Shown: positions 26,626-35,330, numbered from the stretch's first letter. The stretch is DNA of 64,000 nucleotides from Arcobacter_B sp049472135 (GCF_049472135.1 NZ_JBMOVV010000004.1:1-64000); one strand, 5' to 3'. Numbers and translations are program-made. Notes: generated by a model from the letters alone, not told the origin.

Positions 26626-27331
26626 TATAAATAGTTTAAATATTTTAGTAAATAAATCAAGTTTAAACAAGTTTAAAATACTACATATTAGTGATTTACA
26701 TATAAATAAAAAGACAGATATTTTATCAATAAAAAAGCTTATAAATTTATGTGAAACTATAGATTACGATATTTTAGTAATTACAGGAGATATTATAGAC
26801 TGTAAAGCTATTGCTATTAAAGATAAACTTGAACTTCTAAATAGTTTAAAAAATGCCTATTATATAAGTGGAAATCATGACTTGTTTTATGGATTAAAAG
26901 ATTTAAAAGATATATTAAATGAGATAATATTTTTAGATAATAAAATCGAGTTTTTAGAGTTTAATAATGAAAAAATTGCATTAGCAGGTCTAAGCGATAG
27001 ATTCTCTAAATTTTTTAGAATAAAAAGAAATGAAAAATCTTTATTGGATTTATTAGTTAAGTGTGAAAATAGAATTTTACTTGCTCATCAGCCAAAAGAT
27101 TATACATATGCAGTAAAAAACAATGTTGATGTTTTTTTATGTGGACATACACATGGTGGACAAATCTACCCTTTTCATTATGTAGTAAAATTAGTTCAGC
27201 CCTTTTTATCTGGACTTCATTATATAAATAAAACAGCAATATATGTAAATAAAGGAATTGGTACTTGGGGTATAGATTTTAGATATAAAGCAAACAGTGA
27301 AATAACACTTTTAAATCTAGTTTATAACTAG
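26612..27331 (+). CDS. Metallophosphoesterase, YkuE-like
   Basis: A 239-residue calcineurin-like phosphoesterase with all metal motifs in order: ISDLHI, ITGDIID, SGNHD, LLAHQPKDY and CGHTHGGQIYPF. The YkuE/LpxH-like branch hydrolyses lipid or nucleotide phosphoesters. The usual N-terminal membrane anchor of YkuE is missing, so the protein appears cytosolic. Last gene of the operon starting at 21431; the response-regulator promoter begins immediately after its stop. Confidence 0.87.
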   Translation: MKINDINSLNILVNKSSLNKFKILHISDLHINKKTDILSIKKLINLCETIDYDILVITGDIIDCKAIAIKDKLELLNSLKNAYYISGNHDLFYGLKDLKDILNEIIFLDNKIEFLEFNNEKIALAGLSDRFSKFFRIKRNEKSLLDLLVKCENRILLAHQPKDYTYAVKNNVDVFLCGHTHGGQIYPFHYVVKLVQPFLSGLHYINKTAIYVNKGIGTWGIDFRYKANSEITLLNLVYN

Positions 27332-27332
27332 T

Positions 27333-27365
27333 ATTCATTTTAAATTCATCTTTTTATAATATAAT
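27333..27365 (+). promoter_or_regulatory. Direct TTCAT repeats and -10 before the response regulator
   Basis: ATTCATTTTAA (27333-27343) and ATTCATCTTTT (27344-27354) repeat with 11-bp spacing, followed by overlapping TATAAT boxes (27355-27360 and 27360-27365). They match the three repeats at 21366-21398, suggesting that the regulator controls its own gene and the upstream operon. Confidence 0.65.
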
Positions 27366-27393
27366 TTTTGTAACTTATCAAAATAGGATATTT

Positions 27394-28065
27394 ATGAAAA
27401 TTTTAATAGTTGAAGATGATATAAAAATTGTAAATTTTTTAAAAAAAGGTTTAGAAGAAGAGGCATATAGTGTTGATTTTAGTTTAGATGGGGATGAAGG
27501 TTTTTATCTTGCTAGCGTAAATGAATATGATGTTATTTTATTAGATATTATGCTTCCTATAAAAGATGGCATTGAGGTTTGCAAAAGTCTTAGAGCCCAA
27601 AATATAAATACTCCTATTATAATGCTTACTGCAAAAAATAGCACTGAAGATACAATAAAAGGTCTTGATATAGGTGCAAATGATTATCTTGCAAAGCCCT
27701 TTTCTTTTAATGAACTTTTAGCAAGAATAAGAGTTCAGCTAAGAGTTAAAAGTGAAAATCAAACTACAGTTTTAAAAATTGATGATTTACAATTGGATTT
27801 ATTAACAAAAACTGCACAAAGAGCAAATCAAAAAATAGAACTAACTGCAAAAGAGTTTTCTCTACTTGAGTATTTAGTTAGAAATAAAAATAAGGTTTTA
27901 TCAGAGAGTGTGATTTTATCTTCATTAAGTAATATGGAAGATAGCAATATAAGCAATATCATAAATGTATATATTTATAGATTAAGGAATAAAATAGATA
28001 AACCTTTTGAAAAAAAGCTTATTAAGACAGTTCGTGGAATGGGGTTTAAAATAAGTGAAGACTAA
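27394..28065 (+). CDS. OmpR-family response regulator
   Basis: A 223-residue regulator: receiver domain 1-115 with phospho-acceptor Asp51 (VILLDIMLPIKDG), acidic pair VEDD, PIIMLTA and conserved Lys in YLAKPFSF; winged-helix DNA-binding domain about 125-220 (LTAKEFSLLEYLVRNKNKVLS, NVYIYRLRNKID, TVRGMGFKI). The kinase gene overlaps its end by 11 bases. The TTCAT repeats at its own promoter fit autoregulation. Confidence 0.95.
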   Translation: MKILIVEDDIKIVNFLKKGLEEEAYSVDFSLDGDEGFYLASVNEYDVILLDIMLPIKDGIEVCKSLRAQNINTPIIMLTAKNSTEDTIKGLDIGANDYLAKPFSFNELLARIRVQLRVKSENQTTVLKIDDLQLDLLTKTAQRANQKIELTAKEFSLLEYLVRNKNKVLSESVILSSLSNMEDSNISNIINVYIYRLRNKIDKPFEKKLIKTVRGMGFKISED

Positions 28066-29410
28066 TATATCAATAAAGAAAAAACTTTTAATCTATAATA
28101 TCATCATTCAATTTATCATATTGATAATCTTATCTTTATCAATATATAAAACTCTTAAAATATCAACACTAGATAAAATGCAAACATCATTAAAAGTAAT
28201 AATTTTAGATGTTGTTGATGATATACTAGATCACAAAACAAATTTACATTTTAGTTTATATAATGAAGAAAAAGAGTATAACTTCAGCCCTTTATATATA
28301 AGACTTGTTGAAAACAATAAAGAAAAAAAAGTTATAAATAGTACAAACTTCCCTTCTGAAATATCAATAAATGATAAACAAACAAAGAAAAACAGTGTTT
28401 TTTTTAATGAATTAGATGATTATATTGTTGGAAATATAATATTTGATATAGATAAACAAGAGTATATAGTACAAGTAGCAACAGACTATAAAATACTTAA
28501 CTCTACTCTTGAGAATCTATTTTATATTCTACTTTTTATAATACCTATAGTATTGATTTTTTCAATTACTGGTGGTTACTTTTTGATTTATAAATCCTTT
28601 AAACCAATTGAAGAGATTTTAAGTAGTTTAAAACTTATAAATGCTTCTGATTTATCTCAAAGGGTTAAAAAACTGCATAGTAATGATGAAGTTGATCTAT
28701 TGATTGATGAAATTAATAACTTGCTACAAAGATTAGAAATCTCTTTTAAGAAGATAAATCAATTTAGTAGTGATGCCTCACATGAATTAAAAACTCCATT
28801 AACTATAATACGAGGTGAAATAGAAATAGCCCTAAGAAAAGATAGAGATAAAAGTGAATATAAAAATAGTTTGGAAGTTTGTTTAGATGAAGTACTTAGA
28901 ATTCAAAATACTATTGATGATTTACTTTTTTTAGCAAAAAATGATACAAATATTTCTGATAACTATACTGATATTTATTTAGATGAGATAACTTTAGAAT
29001 CAATATCTGAACTAAAATCTTATGCTTTATCAAAAGAGATAACGCTAGAAGCAAATATCAAAGATATGAGTCAAATCAAAGGTTACCCTTCACTATTAAA
29101 AGTGGCAATAAAAAATTTAATTAAAAATGCTATTAATTTTAGTTTTGAAAATAGTGTTGTAAAAATTAGTTGCTATAAAGAAAATAAATCTACAATAATT
29201 AGTGTAGAAGACACAGGAATTGGTATTGCTAAAGATGAGCAAGAAAGAATTTTTGAAGAGTTTTATAGAACAGATAAAAGTAGAAACAAAAATTCAGGCG
29301 GTACTGGACTTGGAATGGCTATTTGTAATAAAATAGTTAAGATTCATAATGGAACTATTGAACTTGAAAGTGAAGTAAACAATGGTACAATTGTAAAAAT
29401 AATTCTATAG
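28055..29410 (+). CDS. Sensor histidine kinase
   Basis: A 451-residue two-helix membrane kinase (helices about 13-32 and 156-178) with a ~120-residue periplasmic sensor, a HAMP domain, HisKA with His243 (SSDASHELKTPLT), N box KNAINFSFEN, DTGIGIAKDEQE and GGTGLGMAICNKIV. Start is GTG at 28055 inside the regulator gene; the first in-frame ATG would cut into the first helix. Cognate of the regulator just upstream. The periplasmic domain has no family I recognise, so the signal is unknown. Confidence 0.93.
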   Translation: MKTNISIKKKLLIYNIIIQFIILIILSLSIYKTLKISTLDKMQTSLKVIILDVVDDILDHKTNLHFSLYNEEKEYNFSPLYIRLVENNKEKKVINSTNFPSEISINDKQTKKNSVFFNELDDYIVGNIIFDIDKQEYIVQVATDYKILNSTLENLFYILLFIIPIVLIFSITGGYFLIYKSFKPIEEILSSLKLINASDLSQRVKKLHSNDEVDLLIDEINNLLQRLEISFKKINQFSSDASHELKTPLTIIRGEIEIALRKDRDKSEYKNSLEVCLDEVLRIQNTIDDLLFLAKNDTNISDNYTDIYLDEITLESISELKSYALSKEITLEANIKDMSQIKGYPSLLKVAIKNLIKNAINFSFENSVVKISCYKENKSTIISVEDTGIGIAKDEQERIFEEFYRTDKSRNKNSGGTGLGMAICNKIVKIHNGTIELESEVNNGTIVKIIL

Positions 29411-29417
29411 AGATGAT

Positions 29418-30284
29418 ATGAATAAAGAAATATTAGAAGAAGCAAATAAACTTATAAATAAAGAACTAATAAACCAAACAAATATTAAAAGTGTAAAACT
29501 TTTTAAAACTAGTGATTATTCAAAAAGACAACCTTTAACTTATGAGTTTTGTTTGATTTTAGTACTGCAAGGTAAAAAGCTTGGATATTTACCAAATAGA
29601 AGTTTCGAGTATAATAAGGATAACTATTTAGTAGTTCCTATTAGCCTTCCTTTTGAGTGTGAAACATATGCTTCAAAAGAAGAACCATTTATATGTATCG
29701 TAATAGATATAGATAAAAAAATGATGTTTGATATAATTTCATCACTAAGTAACCAAGAAGCAAAAAACTGTAAAACGATACAAATGGGGATTTTCCAAGA
29801 TAATGTAACCCCTCAAATAGAAGATATAGTATTAAGACTTTTAAAGACACTTAAATCAGAAGAAGAATCAGCTATTTTAGGTGATTCAATTTTAAAAGAG
29901 CTATACTATAGAATTGCTACAAATAGTAATTCTCATTTTTTACATAAAATGTTTCTAAAACATAAACAAGAAGCTAAAATAGCCAAAGCTTTAAAAAGTA
30001 TTCATGATAATTTTAATCAACCTTTAGACATCCCTACTTTAGCAAAACAAGAGGATATGAGTGTTTCATCTTTTCATACACACTTTAAAAATATCACTTC
30101 ATACTCTCCTTTACAATATATAAAAAAGATTAGATTAAATAAAGCAAAAGATTTTATAGAACAAAAAAATATGCAAGTTAATAATACTGCTTATGCAGTG
30201 GGATATGAGTCTGTATCGCAGTTTTCAAAAGATTTTAAAAAGTATTTTGGTTATCCACCTAAAGAGGCTAAAATAGCCCTTTAG
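29418..30284 (+). CDS. AraC-family transcriptional regulator
   Basis: A 288-residue regulator with an N-terminal AraC_N-type ligand domain (about 20-170; PLTYEFCLILVLQGKKLGYL, YLVVPISLPFECETYA) and a C-terminal double helix-turn-helix (about 185-285; LDIPTLAKQEDMSVSSFHTHFK, NNTAYAVGYESVSQFSKDFKKYFGYPP). AraC_N regulators often sit next to the redox gene they control, as E. coli YqhC with the aldehyde reductase YqhD. Here an iron alcohol dehydrogenase converges 15 bases away. Seven bases follow the kinase stop, so it could also be read from that operon. Confidence 0.9.
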   Translation: MNKEILEEANKLINKELINQTNIKSVKLFKTSDYSKRQPLTYEFCLILVLQGKKLGYLPNRSFEYNKDNYLVVPISLPFECETYASKEEPFICIVIDIDKKMMFDIISSLSNQEAKNCKTIQMGIFQDNVTPQIEDIVLRLLKTLKSEEESAILGDSILKELYYRIATNSNSHFLHKMFLKHKQEAKIAKALKSIHDNFNQPLDIPTLAKQEDMSVSSFHTHFKNITSYSPLQYIKKIRLNKAKDFIEQKNMQVNNTAYAVGYESVSQFSKDFKKYFGYPPKEAKIAL

Positions 30285-30298
30285 TTGGAGTGTTGATT

Positions 30299-31441
30299 TT
30301 ATTTCATAGAAAGTTTTAGTATTTTTTCACTTGTTTCTAGTGTGATATTAGCATTTTCACCAATAGCTGTCATACCATGAGCTTCAAGGCCTTTGATTAC
30401 ATTTTCTATTACTTTATCATCTATTTCATAATCATTTAGATTTGTAGAAATTCCTACTTTTTCATATAGATTTTCAATAGCTTTAATTACTGCTTCTTCA
30501 TCTTCATTTATATTAAATACTTCTGTTCCCATTTGAAGAAGTTTCTCTTTTTTGTCTTCTTTTAGTACTCTTAAAAGTGATGGTTGAACAATTGCAAGTG
30601 TTCTTGCATGATCAATTCCATAGAATGCTGTTAATTCATGACCTATAAAATGCGTAGCCCAATCTTGTGCAACACCTGTTCCTATAAATCCATTTAGAGC
30701 TTGATTTGCAAGAAGCATTAAGTTTTCTAACCACGCCTCATCTCTTCTATTTTCCCAATCATCTGCAAGTTTTGCTAAACCTTTTAAAATAGTTTGTGCA
30801 TAACCATCGTGGATTAAAGAAGTGTTTGGTTTTGTAATGTACTGTTCACATGTATGAACAAAAGCATCAACTAAACCATTTGCTAGTTGTCTATCACTTA
30901 ATGAGCTCATTACAGTTGGGTCTAGTACTGCAAATTTAGGGAATGATAAAACCGAATGAAAAAATCTTTTTTCATTTGTCTCTTTTTTTGTGATAACAGA
31001 ACCAGTATTTGACTCACTTCCTGTTGCTGCTAAAGTTAAAACAACACCTAAAGGTAAAGCTTTCTCAACTTGTGCACTTCCATCTAAGAAATCCCAAGCA
31101 TCACCATCATATAATGATGCAGCAATTAGATATTTACAGCCATCAATAACAGAACCACCACCAACAGCAAGTACAAAATCAATATTGTTTTCTTTTACTA
31201 CTTCAACTGCTTTATTCATAGTTTCATAAGTAGGATTAGCCTCAACTCCACTAAATTCTATCCAGTCATAACCTTCAAGTGCAGCTGCAACTTGGTCATA
31301 AACACCATTTTTTTTGATAGAACCACCACCATAAACTACTAATACTTTATTATCTTTTGGTATGTGATTTGTGATAGATTGGATTTTTCCTTTTCCAAAA
31401 TGAATAGTTGTTGGGTTATAATAATCATATGTAAAACTCAT
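30299..31441 (-). CDS. Iron-containing alcohol dehydrogenase (YqhD/butanol dehydrogenase type)
   Basis: A 380-residue group III alcohol dehydrogenase. The NAD(P) motif is AVGGGSVIDGCK; metal ligands Asp192, His196, His264 and His278 are in VDAFVHTCEQY and THFIGHELTAFYGIDH. It would reduce aldehydes (often toxic ones) with NADPH, by analogy with YqhD. The ATG is preceded by AAAGGAAA. It has its own promoter region upstream and lies tail-to-tail with the AraC gene. Confidence 0.92.
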   Translation of the reverse strand: MSFTYDYYNPTTIHFGKGKIQSITNHIPKDNKVLVVYGGGSIKKNGVYDQVAAALEGYDWIEFSGVEANPTYETMNKAVEVVKENNIDFVLAVGGGSVIDGCKYLIAASLYDGDAWDFLDGSAQVEKALPLGVVLTLAATGSESNTGSVITKKETNEKRFFHSVLSFPKFAVLDPTVMSSLSDRQLANGLVDAFVHTCEQYITKPNTSLIHDGYAQTILKGLAKLADDWENRRDEAWLENLMLLANQALNGFIGTGVAQDWATHFIGHELTAFYGIDHARTLAIVQPSLLRVLKEDKKEKLLQMGTEVFNINEDEEAVIKAIENLYEKVGISTNLNDYEIDDKVIENVIKGLEAHGMTAIGENANITLETSEKILKLSMK

Positions 31442-31469
31442 TGAATTTCCTTTATTTTTTATTTTATGT

Positions 31470-31502
31470 ATTATAGAATAAAATATACACTATTTGAATA
31501 GT
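31470..31502 (-). promoter_or_regulatory. Promoter and palindrome upstream of the alcohol dehydrogenase
   Basis: On the - strand, TATAAT (31475-31470) lies 29 bases before the ATG. ACTATT-TG-AATAGT at 31489-31502 is a 6-bp inverted repeat over the -35 region. It could be an operator for the neighbouring AraC regulator; that link is inferred from position only. The remaining part of this 174-base gap is AT-rich without further visible structure. Confidence 0.4.
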
Positions 31503-31614
31503 AAAACATACAAATTTCATGTCAATTTCTACAAATTATCTAAAGAAAAAGTATCATAAAATTTTATTGCATTTTGTAATATTTTTCAAATATATTAAAA
31601 AATTTTTATAAAAT

Positions 31615-32862
31615 ATGAGTATGAAAAATAGTATATATAAAAAGATGGAAGTCTTAGCAGACTCGGCAAAATATGATGTTTCATGCAGTTCAAGTGGAAG
31701 CGATAGTAACTACAAAACAGGTGAGTTAGGAGCTACTCATAAAAGTGGAATTTGTCATACATATACAGCTGATGGAAGGTGTGTATCTCTTTTAAAGGTT
31801 TTATTTACAAATCATTGTATTTATGACTGCTCATACTGTATAAATAGAAAATCAAATGACATAAGAAGAGAAGCATTTACGCCACGACAACTTGCTGATA
31901 TAACAATAAATTTTTATAAACGAAATTATATAGAAGGTCTTTTTTTAAGTTCTGGAATTGTAAAAGATGAAGATCATACTATGAACTTAATACTAAGAGC
32001 TTTGAAAATATTAAGACATGAATATAGATTTAATGGTTATATCCATGTGAAACTAATTCCTGGTTCATCAGATGAACTAATACGTGAAGTAGTATCATTA
32101 GCAAATAGAGTAAGCTCAAATATAGAACTACCAAGCAACAAATCTCTAAAGCTTTTAGCCCCAAATAAAACAAAAGAAAAAGTTTTGCAACCACTAAAAT
32201 ATGCAAGAGATATAAGTCTAGAAAAAGAAACAAAGCCAATAGGAATGAGTACCCAACTAATAGTTGGAGCTACTCCTGAGAGTGATAAAGATATACTAAA
32301 ACTAAGTTCTGTTTTATATGATAAAGCCTTATTAAAAAGAGTATATTATAGTGCATATATTCCTGTAAATGATGATAAAAATCTACCTGCAATTATTACT
32401 AAACCACCTTTACTTAGGGAACATAGACTTTATCAAGCTGATTGGCTTTTGAGATTTTATGATTTTACTTGGGATGAAATAGTAGATGATGAGAATCCAA
32501 ATTTAGATGAAGATGTTGACCCAAAAACTTTTTGGGCATTACAAAATCTACAATATTTTCCTATGGAAATAAATAAAGCAAGTAAAGATGAACTTTTAAG
32601 AATCCCTGGTATTGGTGTAAGAGGTGTATTTAAAATACTAAAGGCTAGAAGGTTTAAAAACTTAGATTTTGAGGATTTAAAAAAGTTGAAAATATCTCTA
32701 AAAAGAGCAAGATATTTTATAACTTGTAAGGGGAAATATCAAAAAGATGTGGCTTTTTATAAAGAAGATATAAAACAAGCCATTGTAAGACCACCTCAAA
32801 AAAAGATAATTCAACCTAGTTTATTTGATATGGATTATAGTGCTATAACAGGTGAGATATAA
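31615..32862 (+). CDS. Putative DNA modification/repair radical SAM protein (TIGR03916)
   Basis: A 415-residue radical SAM enzyme. The cluster motif is Cys68-x3-Cys72-x2-Cys75 (NHCIYDCSYCINR). The N-terminus (KMEVLADSAKYDVSCSSSG) and YSAYIPVN, with a helix-hairpin-helix near 315-345 (INKASKDELLRIPGIGVRGVFKIL), are diagnostic of this SplB-like family, predicted to act on DNA. The substrate is unknown. No good Shine-Dalgarno site precedes the two close ATGs (31615, 31621). It is paired with the TIGR03915 gene, which begins one base after its stop. Confidence 0.9.
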   Translation: MSMKNSIYKKMEVLADSAKYDVSCSSSGSDSNYKTGELGATHKSGICHTYTADGRCVSLLKVLFTNHCIYDCSYCINRKSNDIRREAFTPRQLADITINFYKRNYIEGLFLSSGIVKDEDHTMNLILRALKILRHEYRFNGYIHVKLIPGSSDELIREVVSLANRVSSNIELPSNKSLKLLAPNKTKEKVLQPLKYARDISLEKETKPIGMSTQLIVGATPESDKDILKLSSVLYDKALLKRVYYSAYIPVNDDKNLPAIITKPPLLREHRLYQADWLLRFYDFTWDEIVDDENPNLDEDVDPKTFWALQNLQYFPMEINKASKDELLRIPGIGVRGVFKILKARRFKNLDFEDLKKLKISLKRARYFITCKGKYQKDVAFYKEDIKQAIVRPPQKKIIQPSLFDMDYSAITGEI

Positions 32863-32863
32863 G

Positions 32864-33592
32864 ATGATTTTACAATATGATGGAAGTTTTGAAGGTTTTT
32901 TAAGTCTAGTATATGAAGTGTTTTATAAAAAATATAAACCTAGTAAAATACTAAGAAATGAACCTAAAACCTTGATTTTAGATGAGATAAAATATATAAA
33001 AACAGATGAACAAAATGCCCTAAAAGTTTTAAAAGCAATAGAAGAAAAATTTGATAAAAAATCTTATGAAAAAATTATTAATACCTTTATGTGTGATACA
33101 AAAGAGTTTGAGATAGAGCTTTTAGCATTTGTTATTTATGGCTTTAAAAATAAAGACGAGCTTTTTAATATAAACAATTCATCTATTTTTTATATAGATA
33201 ATTTACAAAAAGAACTTTTTAGACACGTACATAAAATGACTGGTTTTACCAGGTTTGAAGAGCTTGAAGATGGAACTTTATATGCAAAGATTGAAACAAA
33301 GTTTAATGTGGTTTATTTTTTAGGTAAGCATTTTTTTAAAAGATTAAATAATCAAGAATACATAATCCATGATATTAATAGAAAAGTCGCATTTATAAAA
33401 AATGATTATTTTATTGGGGTAAAGGAGGTTTTAGATTTTGAAGAGCCAAAGGTTTCTGATGATGAACAGATGTTTCAAAATCTATGGAATACTTTTTTTA
33501 AAGCTGTTAGTATTGATGAGCGAAAAAATGAAAAATGTCAAAAAAACTATGTTCCCCTACTTTATAGAAAATATATGACCGAGTTTATTTAA
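32864..33592 (+). CDS. TIGR03915 family DNA metabolism protein (partner of the radical SAM gene)
   Basis: A 242-residue protein beginning MILQYDGSFEGFLSLVYE, the diagnostic start of the family, with later HKMTGFTRFEEL.DGTLYAKIE and LGKHFFKRLNNQEYIIHDI. These look like a DUF4130-type domain. It is always found beside the TIGR03916 radical SAM protein and presumably works with it. ATG at 32864 is preferred to an in-frame GTG at 32852 because AGGTGAG lies 7 bases before it and the family starts there. Confidence 0.9.
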   Translation: MILQYDGSFEGFLSLVYEVFYKKYKPSKILRNEPKTLILDEIKYIKTDEQNALKVLKAIEEKFDKKSYEKIINTFMCDTKEFEIELLAFVIYGFKNKDELFNINNSSIFYIDNLQKELFRHVHKMTGFTRFEELEDGTLYAKIETKFNVVYFLGKHFFKRLNNQEYIIHDINRKVAFIKNDYFIGVKEVLDFEEPKVSDDEQMFQNLWNTFFKAVSIDERKNEKCQKNYVPLLYRKYMTEFI

Positions 33593-33609
33593 AACTATTT
33601 AAAAGTTAT

Positions 33610-34278
33610 TTAGAACTGTTTTATAAGATTTGTATTTTGATTTTGAGCATTTTTATACTCTTGTTTTAATTGTTCATATTGTAAATAGTAGTCATTGTAT
33701 AAAAAAGAATAGTCATTATTTTCATCTTTGTATGTGTCATACTGATTTTTATATGAACTACTTAAAGTATCCAAAAAAGAAAAAGAGTTAATCTCAAGTA
33801 AAATCTCATCAAGTTGTTCTTGTGGTATTTGCTCAGTTGTTTTAAGACTTTCATTATTTATTTTGTAACTTGCACTTTTATGTAATAAATCACTTAAACT
33901 ATTATTTGTATTAAGTGATGAAAAATAATTGTGTTTATCTTCATATTTTGTTGATAAAAAAGTAAAACCCATATTGAAAGGTTTTCCTAATACTGTGTTA
34001 AACATAGCTTTAGATAAATTTTCATCATTTGAAAAAAGTGTTGCAAGTCTTAAGTTTTTTGCCATTTGTTTATTTTCTTCATCTTTGAAAAGATACTCTA
34101 TTTCTTCAAGTGAAATATTTTTTATATTTTCAAAACTAAGACTAGTTGTTTTATCTGTTTTAAAATCTTTGTCTAAAGAGTTTTTAACTTCTTTTAAAAA
34201 TTCTTGATTTTTAGTACTGATATTCTCTTTTTTAATATTTGCTAAGAAATTCAGCTCATTTATATTTGATGTAAACAA
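33610..34278 (-). CDS. Hypothetical protein, 222 aa
   Basis: Not recognised. A soluble, Asn/Lys/Glu-rich protein without signal or membrane segment and with no Cys. The middle has AMFNTVLGKPFNMGFTFLS; the last 70 residues are Tyr/Asn/Gln-rich and probably coiled coil (YYLQYEQLKQEYKNAQNQN). It converges on the radical-SAM pair and diverges from the lipocalin gene; its own upstream gap of 215 bases holds no second gene. Confidence 0.65.
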   Translation of the reverse strand: MFTSNINELNFLANIKKENISTKNQEFLKEVKNSLDKDFKTDKTTSLSFENIKNISLEEIEYLFKDEENKQMAKNLRLATLFSNDENLSKAMFNTVLGKPFNMGFTFLSTKYEDKHNYFSSLNTNNSLSDLLHKSASYKINNESLKTTEQIPQEQLDEILLEINSFSFLDTLSSSYKNQYDTYKDENNDYSFLYNDYYLQYEQLKQEYKNAQNQNTNLIKQF

Positions 34279-34467
34279 AACACAACCTTTTTATAGTTAA
34301 AAATACTATTAAAACATAGTAAATACTCATATTTGCCCTACAAAGGCTTTTTGTAATTTTAGTCGTGTCATTGCACTACCAAAACAAACCTCGTCCAAAT
34401 ATAGGATTAAGAATATTTTAAGATATAAACTTACATTTTAAGCCTATTAACATTTATTCTTATTATA

Positions 34468-34473
34468 TATAAT
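34468..34473 (+). promoter_or_regulatory. -10 element (TATAAT) of the lipocalin operon
   Basis: TATAAT within the self-complementary TATTATATATAATA, 19 bases before the lipocalin ATG. The 215-base gap 34279-34492 otherwise shows only AT-rich DNA and the GC-richer patch 34365-34395 with no hairpin or ORF that I can support. Confidence 0.4.
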
Positions 34474-34492
34474 AAAACAAAAAAGGACAAGT

Positions 34493-35005
34493 ATGAAAAA
34501 CTTTTTTCTTCTTTTATTAACTGCGTTTTTATTTTTGGGGTGTAGTTCTAAAAATCTTCCTTTAGAAACTGTAAATAAAGTTGACATTCAAAAATATCTA
34601 GGAACTTGGTATGAAATAGCAAGGTTTGAACATAGATTTGAAGAGGGATGTAAAAATGTGACTGCAAATTATTCTTTAAAACAAAATGGTGATATTAAAG
34701 TTGTAAATTCATGTACCCAAATTAAAACAGGAGAAAAAACTCAAGCAACAGGAGTTGCCTATGCAACTGATGAAACAAATAGTAAATTAAAAGTTAGTTT
34801 TTTCAGACCATTTTATGGAGACTATTGGGTTTTGATGTTAGATGAAGATTACAAATACGCTTTAGTTGGTTCACCAAATAGAGAATACTTATGGATTTTA
34901 TCTAGAACAAAAACAATAAGTGAAGAAACAAAAAATAAGATTTTAGCAAAACTTCCAGCTTTAAAGTTTGATGCTTCAAAATTTATTTGGACTATTCAGG
35001 ACTAA
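34493..35005 (+). CDS. Outer-membrane lipocalin (Blc-like lipoprotein)
   Basis: A 170-residue lipocalin with signal peptide and lipobox FLGC (Cys17). The mature part carries GTWYEIARFEHRFEEGC, NYSLKQNGDIKVVN, FFRPFYGDYWVLMLDEDYKYALVG and YLWILSR, all standard for bacterial Blc. It is a paralogue of the lipocalin at 13999, which has the same fold but no lipidation site. Blc proteins bind lysophospholipids and respond to envelope stress. Good AAAAAGGA site before the ATG. Confidence 0.93.
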   Translation: MKNFFLLLLTAFLFLGCSSKNLPLETVNKVDIQKYLGTWYEIARFEHRFEEGCKNVTANYSLKQNGDIKVVNSCTQIKTGEKTQATGVAYATDETNSKLKVSFFRPFYGDYWVLMLDEDYKYALVGSPNREYLWILSRTKTISEETKNKILAKLPALKFDASKFIWTIQD

Positions 35006-35009
35006 AAAT

Positions 35010-35294
35010 ATGTATTATAAAAAACTTCATAAACCAAAAAAAGCTAAAGAATTAGAAAATGATATGCAAGAGTTTGATGATAACAGACTTATTGAAATGG
35101 CTTGGCAAGATAGAACTACATTTGATGCTATATACCTTCAATACGGACTTACAGAAAATCAAGTAAAAAAAAGAATGCAAAAATTACTAAGTAAAGATGG
35201 TTTTAAAAGATGGAGAAAAAGAGTTCATGGAAGAGCTACTAAACATAAAAACAAGGTCTATCATAAGCCAGATAGATTTCAAGGACCATGGTAG
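35010..35294 (+). CDS. TIGR03643 family small basic protein
   Basis: A 94-residue basic protein with the family core LIEMAWQDRTTFDAIYLQYGLTEN, split here: LIEMAWQDRTTFDAI then LQYGLTENQVKKRM, and the tail WRKRVHGRATKHKNK. The pattern suggests a helix-turn-helix DNA-binding fold; function is unknown. ATG 35010 is preferred to the longer reading from 34968 inside the lipocalin gene, because AGG at 34998-35000 fits. In other bacteria this gene often accompanies photolyase and stress genes. Confidence 0.85.
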   Translation: MYYKKLHKPKKAKELENDMQEFDDNRLIEMAWQDRTTFDAIYLQYGLTENQVKKRMQKLLSKDGFKRWRKRVHGRATKHKNKVYHKPDRFQGPW

Positions 35295-35330
35295 CATGGT
35301 AATAAAGCTATTCATGAAATGACAATTTTT

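Noticed and set aside
34279..34492. A small RNA or hidden gene in the 214-base gap before the lipocalin gene
   Set aside because: No ORF with ribosome site and no hairpin with T-run were found; only a promoter-like end of the gap is supported.
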